64,000 nt of DNA from Eutreptiella sp. 'Long Island Sound 2002' (taxonomy: Eukaryota > Euglenozoa > Euglenophyceae > Eutreptiales > Eutreptiaceae). Below, piece by piece: positions 32,404-41,586 of the stretch. The stretch lies in NCBI GenBank assembly GCA_964036045.1, contig OZ038399.1, positions 22,702,170 through 22,766,169 of the forward strand. Reading direction: 5' to 3'. Both the position numbers and the translations under genes were made by a program. The notes under the pieces are model-generated. The model was not told the DNA's origin and made no database searches. It saw only the letters and a list, made by a program, of their open reading frames with translations. Each line of letters opens with the position of its first letter. Position 1 is the stretch's first letter.

Positions 32404-35400
32404 TCCCTGCACTTGCTAAAAAATGTGTACAGTACTCCAGCACAGGTGACCTGTTTGCAGACAATGCCACCACAGTGCACAGGGAACTGACAGCGAAGGG
32501 GTACCCCCGGTCCTGGTGGGAGAACAAGTTCAAGCTGCACCTGCTGCAGCACACCAGGAACACGCCACACCAGGAACGCACCAGACAACTATTGCGAATG
32601 TTTAATGCCACAAGGGCGGGGAGAACCCCGGACACCCTGCCCTTGTCGTCGGCTATATAAATATCTTGAACGATTCTTGAACGTATGTGACCACATATGG
32701 ATATCACACGCAAAGCGAAAAAGCGCCGGCTTGGAGTAACCAAAAAGCATGCATGCATACACATGTGCGCCCACGTGGGCACCCAAGGAAAAACAATAAC
32801 ATTGATCATGCTTGTGTTGCACTTAGCTTTCTGGAATGAATTGATCCATTGAAGAGCATTGCCTGTTTGCTCGTTGCAAGAATCATCCTCTAGTAGATGG
32901 GGATGGTGATGTGAGGGGCCAGGGCGATGGCGCGCGACACCAGGATTGTGCTATATCCAATATCCGCGGCCTGTGGTAGATTGCGCGGACAATGTGACGG
33001 CCGCTAGTTTCTTTCTTTCTGAGTGTCTATTTTTTTTCGCCAATGGTTTCAATGTACCACTGATGAGTTTTGCTCGTGCCGTTGAGAATTTGTCCGTGTT
33101 CCCGGAAAAAAAATGGACCCCAATAACTTCCGAATTCCATCTCGCATCAAAAGAGGCTAAAAGGCTTTGATTGGGAGTATCCATATTTCAACGCAAAAAA
33201 TAACTTCAGTATCTTTGTCCGCGCCTTTGGCATTCGACAAGTTCTCAAAATGGAAAGGAAAAGCACTGTGGACTAAGTTGAATTTGCACAGTAGTTCCCC
33301 TATCACATTTAGGCAATATCCGCAGCCTGTGATAGATTGCGCTTGACCATGTGCCGCTTGACAATGTGCCGTTTGGATGGTTTACAAATAAGCAGCTCTC
33401 GAGTGAGAATGAGGGAGTGTTGCCCAAATTACCTTTTAAGTTGTTGATGTCGTCCAACGCACCACGCGCATGCCAAGCGAACGCATCTGAGTCTTGCTTA
33501 TCACACTGGCGCAACTCATGGAATACGCCACCAATTGCTGATTGCTTGGTGGATCGGCATTTAGCCATTTGATGCATTACCGACTTTGTGTGCGTTGTGC
33601 TTCCATAACCGCATCGTCCTCTATACCCGGGTGATTGTATGCGGTGAATAACGTCTTGCGTGCATCATGTATTGTACCATGAATGTACATGTGCACACAT
33701 ACACACACCATACACACACCGTGAACCACAGGTTACTTAGGTCCATGGAGGTAGCGATGGATGGCAACACTATACCAAAACAAATTGTAGAAACCACTAG
33801 CTAGCAACCAAGCATAGTGTCAGTGTTGGGCTGATGTAGGGGCTTTGAGGGACTTGCATCAGTACGCCTCCGCTACCGAAGGCTACAATATTCGAGAATG
33901 TCCTCACTCATAGCGGTTGCATTATTTGAAGCTTCTGCAGGCTGGGTGAAACAGAAATAGAAGCTAAGCGAAATAACTTTGAAGCCTGATGAACTTAAGA
34001 GAAGAAACTTATCCATAAATTTTAGATCCGTTGTGTGTTATCAGTAGCGTTGACTTGTCTCCTACATCGTTCCTCTTGTTCCTTTTGGTTTTCTGCAGAT
34101 AACAAAAAATGCAGCGAAACGATAATTACTTGCATTCTTCGAAATGGTTACACTTTTTAGCAAAGATGTACTTGATTTCTCATCAGACAGAAGCCCCACC
34201 AGAAAGACAAACTTTCGAAGGGGTAATACTTTGCATTTGATTCGTCATGTGGTTTGAAAGGCAGGCAAAGCAAGGCAAAGCTGTGCAATGCCTGTCAGAA
34301 CAGGTGCGGTTCAACAAGTCCGCAGAATGCAGGCTTTCCGGCTGGGCAAGGGCCAGGGCCTTTTTACGAGGAACCCGCCTGAGCGAGGAGACTGCGCTTG
34401 TGAGCCTTATGCCGCGCGATGGGATTTGGGTGCCACCCGGGTCTTTCAAAGAGAACTGTAACTTTGTGGTTTGATCAACCGCTTAGTAACGGCCGCTGGG
34501 TGGAGCACACGACAAATTGGCTTTTGGCTCAGCATGTGTGGGCTCAGAAACTTAGGTGAATGATCCTGCAGTTCCAGCCGCCAGTCAACTTGCCAGGTTG
34601 GATGTGTCATCTGCACATCTGAACATTAAGACACATCGTGCTTTTTTGATTTTTCGGTTTTGGTTAAATGGATTGACCACTCATTGACACTCTCATTGAG
34701 ACATGATGCTGAATGGAATTGGCCACTGCTGTATTGCTCGATGTTACAACATGCACATCACACTTAGCAACATCCAAAACGAACGAAAGTGGATCGGACT
34801 AATGTGCGCTTCTGCACTAAAAAATTGATTGGCAAACGGAATATTGAGTCCATTTGGGCATGGGTAGTGGCATTGACATTGGGAAGGAATGCGGGGCTAA
34901 AAAAAAAAAAAAGAAACATGACGAATCATCATCGGCACCAACTTCGGTCCCTTTAGTTGGTGACATTGGAAGGTCGATAAGAGACTGTCCAAGGGCATGC
35001 TCTGAGATGCATTGGGTGGCACATGTTCTTGTGCTTCTTGGCGCGTCTTCTTGTGCTTTGCCTATGATCGTATCGTGGTGATTTTTTGGGTTGTTGGACA
35101 TTTCCGTGGTCAAATGGAGCTTACTCAGCCACGGAGGGGGGGGGGGGATTGGGCTATGTCATGTCACGTGGCCGCTACTTGGGATGCGCCATGGTGCGCA
35201 ATGATTCATGTACTACGATGAGTGGCACTTGTGTCATCCGTGTCACCTGTGCCGGCTGTGCCACCATGACATAGAGGGCTGGGGAGGGTCATTGGGTGTG
35301 CTGTGACATGTGTCGTGACATGGGTTGATGTTTGGCGTGTTATTTTCTCCTTTGCCACACCAGAGTCCCAGTGCGCTATCGCGCTTTCATCGATTGTGTG

Positions 35401-38399
35401 TATGCATGTCCTTTGGTATGTTTGCCTTGACGGAATCATTCGGGTCGGACACTGCGGTCAACTACGATGGTTTCTACAAAAGTGGTTTATCATCCTCTCC
35501 ACTGTAACCCTTCCAACGAACCAAGTACAATGCTTTGCAACGATGAATCTTCCTGGAAACAATCTGCTCTGCTTCGTACTCCTCATCCTCATCCTCACCA
35601 TAGTACAATTCCACATAAATTTTACTGTTGTTGGCATTATTTTTTTCAGTGTCATAATTATGAGTGAATTTGATGCACACACTCACGAACCACATGAAGA
35701 AGAAGTTCCGGAAGAAGAGGATCCTAATATCCATTTAAACGCAAAGAATTTGGAGGAAGAACTAGAGGTGGCAGAGGTTGAGGATGGGGATGGGGGTGGG
35801 GTTTATGAATGTGCAACCGCAAAATTTCCTCATCAATCAATGTGCTCAATTATTATGTGAGAATGTGATGACATTCTAATGATGTCATTGCCACCCCAAA
35901 GGGGTTATTTTCGGTTGAAAAATAAATATTGACAAAAATTGCATCACCGAAACCGGCATTCTTTGGTGGTTAAGAAAACAGGTCGCAGTAAGCTCCAGAT
36001 CAACAATGTATAAGACCCACTCGCAAAAGACCACTATATAAGACCCACTCGCCTGGGCTCAGGGACAAAAAATTATAAGACCCGGGTCTACAGGCACGGG
36101 GAAGGGAGTAGCCTTTTTTCGGATCTCTGGAAACGGTTTGACACGCTCTATCCCCTTCTCTTTTGTGCACTCGGATTCGGAGAAACTACTACCTTAACGT
36201 CGGTCTGGTTAACCCGTTTTTCTGCCAAAAAAAACGGGCTATAATAACCCCCTTTTAAAAAAAACGGGCTATTGACCCATTTTACCGGCAGTAAAACAGG
36301 CTGTACGAGGCGTAGCCCGTTTTACTGCCGGTAAAACGGGTTAATAGCCCGTTTTACATATAGAATTTAATTTTATATGGTTGTGTGGATATGAAACTGC
36401 ATTTTCAGGCAATGTTAATTTCCTCCCTTAGACTGGCTGGCACTGGAACTGTGAATGGATGGGTAGTGACTACAGCCAATGAGACCACCGGTCAAGCACA
36501 CTATGCATAAGTAGCATGAGGGTACTGTGTGAAAGCCAAAAACTGTCCCTACTCCTGTACATTGCATTGGACAGGTTTTGTGTTGGGCATCCCCTGTGTG
36601 AGGGCTCTGCCTGTTTTTTGCCCACTGTCCGGCAGGCAGGGGAGGGGGGGGGGGGTTTATGGGGTGGGTGATCCGGATCATTTTTGATCCAAACACTAGG
36701 CAGTGGGGAGGGGGGGGGGGTTTTATGGGGTAGGTGATCCGTGGATCACTTTTGGATCATTCTTGGACCATTTTCGACCATTTTGCTCACTGTACTTTCA
36801 ACTGTGTGCCAATGATCTCGTGGACTTGTGCATCATTTTTTGGAAGCCAAATTGTTGGAACAAGTGAATTTACATTTTTGGATCATTTATAACACACATT
36901 GTTGGTTCAATATGTTGCTTTGCACTTGCATCTTTCTGTAATGGCCAGTACAGTCCCATTAACAGACAGGGCTACATACAGGGCTATTTCATCATTCTGA
37001 TGTTTTATAGCTAAGTCATGATTTGGTGTTTTTATAGTTCATTCAAGATTCCAAATGATCTGGTGTTTTTATAAGTCGCGCATTCATCAGCGATCTTACA
37101 GACATTGACATACAGAGTGACATGCAGTGACATGCAGCATCTATACAGCACAATACTTAAATCTGTTGCATTATTTTGTCGTTACAACCATTTGTGTTTG
37201 TATTCCATGTGCTCATGCTGCTCTGCAGTATGACCACGTTTTATTCATGTCTCTGGGATTCGAGATCACTGGCAGATTGGATTGATTTGCAATTACTTCG
37301 TGCTGCAGGGTTGTTGCAGGTATACTGGTACATTTGGTGTTCGGAGAAAACAAACAGCTTGCATGGTGGCAGGGTTAAAGAATAACACTCATCAACTCAG
37401 AGTCAAAAGATTACAAACGTGGTCATACTTCCTGCTTTGCCGGCTGTCATCTCCTGATCCTTTGAGCCTGCGGCAGTGTGTAAGCAACTCCAGTGAGTCA
37501 ATTGAATCTGCTGGCGAGCATCCGCACTTGAGCAGGGTCATCTCACAAAGATCCTGGTTGCGGCAAGTGGCATTGTGTTACTTGGGTCTGCCGTCGCTTG
37601 ATCTGGGTCTTTTTACGAAGATCGCGTTTGCCGCCGTCGACGCCGGCGCGCGACGCTTCGTTTGGGTCGTTTGGACCTGCCTTTGCTTCGTTGGGCACCG
37701 TCCTCTTGCCTGCGCGCGTGGCAACTTGTGGATCTTGGCGTGGATCCAAGGTTGAAAGGTCCGAGGTCGCCGTCGACGCGCGACGCTTCGTTTGGGTCGT
37801 TTGGACCTGCCTTTGCTTCGTTGGGCACCGTCATCTTGCCTGCGCGCGTGGCAGCTTGGCGTGGATCCAAGGTTGAAAGGTCCGAGGTCGCCGTCGACGC
37901 GCGACGCTTCGTTTGGGTCGTTTGGACCTGCCTTTGCTTCGTTGGGCATCATCATCTCGCCTGCGCGCGTGGCGGCTTGTGGATCTTGGCGTGGATCCAA
38001 GGTTGAAAAGTCATCCTTCTTTCTTGGGACTTCGTGGATCATCGCATAGATCTGAGGTTGAGAGGCCTTTGTTGGAAGTTCTTGGGATTTCTTGATTCTT
38101 GGGATTTCTTGGGAAACCTTGGGTCTGTCATTTTTTTTGTGCACTTTGAGACTTCGAAGTTTCGGGCAATTTTTTTATACCTGAACCATGGAGCATTCGG
38201 AGGGCCCAAGGTTGCTTATGAACAACCGTTCTCCCCCCCTTGCTTCAACGTCGGCGGTGTGGGGGCACGCCCACCCCAGAATACAACTCCCGGACCCACA
38301 ACAACCACAAGGGCCGGTGAGAAATTTAGTGAGCTACTTCAATAGTATGGCTCACACAAGCCCCCCAGCTTCGGTCCCAATGGATGCTGACACCGGAGC
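32402..38399. repeat. Right arm of the 5,998 bp inverted repeat
   Basis: Reverse complement of 20,755-26,752 with the axis at about 29,577. It opens with 259 bp of the Penelope ORF2 3' end (codons for the last 86 residues, up to the stop at 32,660) and closes inside the gypsy Gag N-terminus. The single difference found, A at 35,822, removes a stop codon and lengthens an antisense ORF from 173 to 185 codons. Confidence 0.97.
35474..35734 (-). CDS. Short chromodomain ORF (right arm copy)
   Basis: Exact mirror of the plus-strand ORF at 23,420-23,680: an acidic segment followed by Y-L-V-R-W-K-G-Y-S and an early stop. The longer opposite-strand ORF here (35,303-35,860) is a hydrophobic antisense reading and is not considered a gene. 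Confidence 0.45.
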   Translation of the reverse strand: MDIRILFFRNFFFMWFVSVCIKFTHNYDTEKNNANNSKIYVELYYGEDEDEEYEAEQIVSRKIHRCKALYLVRWKGYSGEDDKPLL

Positions 38400-39429
38400 C
38401 CCTCCCCGGTTTGTAGCTACCGAACGGGTTAGGTGGGTTACTGAGTTAGGACTACCGGCCGAACAAATTCGCCGGTTTGAGTGGTCAGACGTGGCGCCCC
38501 AGGACCCCCAGCTGGCAGAACGCCTTAGTGACATGGGGCAGGTAGTTCAGCAGTTGCACGGGTTGGGTTCAGACCTGGTGCGCGCCACGGGTGAGATACG
38601 CGCCCAGTTGGAACACTGCCATGGGCAAACCCAGACCGTAGGCGGTATAGTCAACGAGTGTGTCAAGGCCCTGGATGACCACGCCACCAACCTCCGCCAG
38701 GCTGCCACGGCACGGGAACACCTTCAGGCCGCTGGCTTAGCCTTGGAGTCTACGGTCGCCCAGGTCAAGGCCACACTGCAGGCTCACCAAGATAGTCTTG
38801 TGCACGCAGTCAGTAAATTTGAGGAGCGGGCCACCACACTGGAATCCAGAGTGAATGGTCTGGACACTGCCCTAGGGGGCCTGCGTGGCCGAGTGGAGCA
38901 GGTGGAACGCACCACAACCGCAAACCAGCGTCAGGTTCAGCAGAGCCTCCAGGAGCATACGCGGGAAATTGCGGCAATGCAACATTTTTTTAGCAGCATT
39001 AGGGGCGTTCCGGAACACCTCACGGATCTGCAAGCACGCGTCTACACCCTGGAAGGACCCGATGCACGGGCCAGGGTAGTGCCAGACCCTACTGCGGATT
39101 ACAACGTCCGCCTGCAGTCCGTCGAGAACAAGGTAGCACAGTTGGAGCGTGTACCACAAGCCGTGCATTCGACCATGCTGCCTACACGGGGTGCTACAGT
39201 CACCCCGTCCAAGCTTCTTGAAGCTGAAGGGCGCATGCAGACCGCGGCAGAGCAATGTGTGCGTCAGCACTACACCACGCTCCATGAGAGATTCACATCT
39301 CTCGAGCAAGAAGTATCCCGACGCGTCACGTCGGTAGAGTTGGCCCAGGCCGCCTGGCAGGCCAAACCGGAGGTTGCTCTTCCTCCGGACCCGACGACCG
39401 GCAGCGGCTATGAGCCCCTGGAGCACTGA
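38188..39429 (+). CDS. Ty3/gypsy Gag, N-terminal coiled-coil part
   Basis: A 413-codon frame from an ATG that follows a TATA-like tttttttata stretch by ~15 bases. The first 71 residues (Pro-rich) lie in the right arm. After them the protein becomes a long coiled coil (about residues 100-330, heptads with repeated Q-L-x-x-x, V-E-Q-V-E-R and V-Q-Q-S-L). It ends at TGA 39,427-39,429, but the same frame stays open behind it to 41,112 and supplies the capsid and zinc-knuckle parts. The TGA is therefore either a disabling mutation or a read-through codon. Coiled-coil extensions ahead of Gag are not standard for Ty3/gypsy. Confidence 0.7.
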   Translation: MEHSEGPRLLMNNRSPPLASTSAVWGHAHPRIQLPDPQQPQGPVRNLVSYFNSMAHTSPPASVPMDADTGAPPRFVATERVRWVTELGLPAEQIRRFEWSDVAPQDPQLAERLSDMGQVVQQLHGLGSDLVRATGEIRAQLEHCHGQTQTVGGIVNECVKALDDHATNLRQAATAREHLQAAGLALESTVAQVKATLQAHQDSLVHAVSKFEERATTLESRVNGLDTALGGLRGRVEQVERTTTANQRQVQQSLQEHTREIAAMQHFFSSIRGVPEHLTDLQARVYTLEGPDARARVVPDPTADYNVRLQSVENKVAQLERVPQAVHSTMLPTRGATVTPSKLLEAEGRMQTAAEQCVRQHYTTLHERFTSLEQEVSRRVTSVELAQAAWQAKPEVALPPDPTTGSGYEPLEH

Positions 39430-41112
39430 GTGTGCGAGTTGGACTCTCGGGTGACCGGAGTCCAGGACGACCTGTGGCAACTACAAGCCACGGTGGGGGG
39501 ACTGGTTCACTTGACCAGGTCGCCAGGGGAACCACAGGCAAGCGCCGCCCCGGTGTGGCGACCGGGAGCGCCCGTGGATACGGCGTCTCCTTTGTGGGCA
39601 GAGGTGCCATCGGCGACCCCCGCTACCACCGTAGAGCCCGGTGCGTCTTGTGGTGTATACGCCGCAGGGTCATACGCCAGAGAGGCCCCGCTTACCCACA
39701 CCACTACCTATCCGGCGCCGCCCCCCCTGCACGGAGGTGAGGGCCCTGAGAGACAGCCCGTGCCCCAACCCGCGGCTCCGCCGCACCCGGGCGTAGAGTC
39801 GTGGGCGGGGGGTGGTGGCCACGTAGGCCAGATTCGATTTTTTTGTCTGCGTGACTGGCTTGATTCCCAGGACAAATTCGACCCCTTCGCCTTCCTCGAT
39901 TACCTGGAAAACGTCGGGGATGGCGAAGTGGGTGTGTCCCTTAAGGTCAGGCCATCGGGGGTCCCGGATAATGGGAGAGCATTCGAGGAAGTATTGCTCG
40001 ACGACATCCCGTCGACAAACTCAACGACCGCCCCTGGCAGCCTGTTGGCGGGTCTTTTGGGCCCACAGCTCGCGGCATTATTGGACCCCAATCAATTGAA
40101 GGCCACCCAGGCTAACACTCATCGTCCAACCTGGGATGGTGAGGGGGCCACTGCCCGCGACTATTGGCGAGATTGGCTGCTTTATGAAAACAATGTGAAC
40201 CATATGCAGCCTGAGCACCTCCAAAAGGAGGCCCTGCTTCAAAGCTTGCCCGCATCGAGACAAAACGTCTTAAGGAAGCGATGCACCCGCCGCCTCATCG
40301 GTTACCAGGAGCTGAAAGCCCTGGTTAAAACACAAATAGACCGGGCACTGGCGAATTATGGCGCCTCCAAAAACTGGGAGGACATTGTTCCGCCGCACCC
40401 CGCCACGGCCGACTCACTCACTGAGTGGTTCGATGATTGGTGCCAGGCGGGCGCTCGCGTGCGTGGTGGAGTGAGTCACCACATGGCCAAGAGGCAGTTC
40501 CTCAAGGCTCTGTATGTATCCAATGCCTACGAAGGGCATTTGGACGCAATGGTCTTCGAGGAGGCCAAGCAGAACGGCAAGTTCTCCTATCTGGAGGCCT
40601 TCTGCTTCATTTTGCCGCGCCTGGTCAGCAAAAAGCGGGCCAAGGTGACGAAGCAAAACATTGTGGGCGAGGCGCGTGCCGTCAACGCTATGCAGCCACA
40701 TGGCCGGGGCCAGCCCCGCGGGCGTGGCAAAGGGAAAGGAGGTGCTGACACCGGCACGCCAAACCCTACGCCAGGCGATGGGGGCACCGGGACACCCGAC
40801 CCGCGCCAGTGCACGGCCTGCGGGCGCACAGGCCACACGGAGGCTCAGTGCTGGGAGCGACACCCGCATTTGAGGCCCGCGGGCAAAGGCAAAGGGACAG
40901 GGGCAGGGGACGGCATCCCACCTGGAACGGCGGCACCCGGAAACCCACCGCCGGGAGGGCCGAGGCCCCCAGTTCCGTACTGCCCTGAGTGTGGCAGGGG
41001 ACGGCACCCGCCGGAGCTCTGTTGGCAAAAGCACCCGGAGCTGCGTGAAGCAGCCATGCGGGCTGGTAAGGCCGGCAAGGGCAGAGGCGCCGGAAGGGGC
41101 AAGGGGCAGTAG
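39430..41112 (+). CDS. Ty3/gypsy Gag, capsid and nucleocapsid part
   Basis: Same frame as 38,188-39,429, directly after its TGA. The central helical part (W-R-D-W-L-L-Y-E-N-N ... W-F-D-D-W-C) fits a retrotransposon capsid. Two canonical CX2CX4HX4C zinc knuckles follow: C-T-A-C-G-R-T-G-H-T-E-A-Q-C at 40,810-40,851 and C-P-E-C-G-R-G-R-H-P-P-E-L-C at 40,981-41,022, set in Gly/Lys/Arg-rich linkers. Gag packages element RNA into particles. The frame ends at TAG 41,110-41,112, behind which the protease continues in the same frame. A GTG at 39,430 is the formal start, but I doubt it is used; read-through or a mutated stop is more likely. Confidence 0.8.
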   Translation: MCELDSRVTGVQDDLWQLQATVGGLVHLTRSPGEPQASAAPVWRPGAPVDTASPLWAEVPSATPATTVEPGASCGVYAAGSYAREAPLTHTTTYPAPPPLHGGEGPERQPVPQPAAPPHPGVESWAGGGGHVGQIRFFCLRDWLDSQDKFDPFAFLDYLENVGDGEVGVSLKVRPSGVPDNGRAFEEVLLDDIPSTNSTTAPGSLLAGLLGPQLAALLDPNQLKATQANTHRPTWDGEGATARDYWRDWLLYENNVNHMQPEHLQKEALLQSLPASRQNVLRKRCTRRLIGYQELKALVKTQIDRALANYGASKNWEDIVPPHPATADSLTEWFDDWCQAGARVRGGVSHHMAKRQFLKALYVSNAYEGHLDAMVFEEAKQNGKFSYLEAFCFILPRLVSKKRAKVTKQNIVGEARAVNAMQPHGRGQPRGRGKGKGGADTGTPNPTPGDGGTGTPDPRQCTACGRTGHTEAQCWERHPHLRPAGKGKGTGAGDGIPPGTAAPGNPPPGGPRPPVPYCPECGRGRHPPELCWQKHPELREAAMRAGKAGKGRGAGRGKGQ

Positions 41113-41586
41113 AGCCGCGGCGGGTGGTTGGGTCTGGACGCCCAAGCGCCGCACCGTCCGTCCGCGTTGTTATGTCCTTTACGAGTCCGTAGTTTGTCTA
41201 CAGCCCTCGATAGACAACTATGCACCCTCCAGGTTGGGGTGGGACCTGAAGTTCTACGCCCGCCACGTGGGGGAAACGCCTACGAGCGCGACATTGAGCT
41301 CGAGGTTCCGGTCAGGATTACATTAACCGACGACTCTAGTAGGAGCACCCAGGTACTTATCGACTCAGGTAGTCAGGTTTTAGCGGTTGCCGGATTCGGC
41401 GTCCTTCCTCGTTCGCTTCGCACACAGGCACCTCATAAATTCGCACTCATGGGGGTGGGGCCCAATCAACTACAAGGGGGTTACAGGGGGCATTGGGTAA
41501 GTATGAGGCTGCCGGCGGTACAAGGGGACGAGGTCACGACGGCATTATATACTGTACCGATCTCTTTATACACGAGGCGGACATAG
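41113..41586 (+). CDS. Ty3/gypsy aspartic protease
   Basis: Open in the Gag frame from the TAG at 41,110 to 41,586. The active-site motif L-I-D-S-G-S-Q lies at 41,356-41,376 (D-S-G in place of the common D-T/S-G-A). A second Gly-rich turn follows. The retropepsin C-terminal part (I-I-V-G-F-P-F-L) is not in this frame but in the pol frame, which overlaps from 41,493, so a -1 shift between about 41,493 and 41,580 is needed for a full protease. No classical slippery heptamer is evident in the overlap. Confidence 0.7.
   Translation, partial: SRGGWLGLDAQAPHRPSALLCPLRVRSLSTALDRQLCTLQVGVGPEVLRPPRGGNAYERDIELEVPVRITLTDDSSRSTQVLIDSGSQVLAVAGFGVLPRSLRTQAPHKFALMGVGPNQLQGGYRGHWVSMRLPAVQGDEVTTALYTVPISLYTRRT

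Noticed and set aside
32214-32588. N-terminal 125 residues of the open ORF1 frame
   Set aside because: The first half is antisense of the duplicated ORF2 end and the rest is leader. The natural start is the ATG at 32,213.
35303-35860. Hydrophobic 173-185 codon ORF on the strand opposite the chromodomain
   Set aside because: It is antisense to a recognisable domain, and its length differs between arms because of one base. The hydrophobicity is a by-product of the opposite strand.
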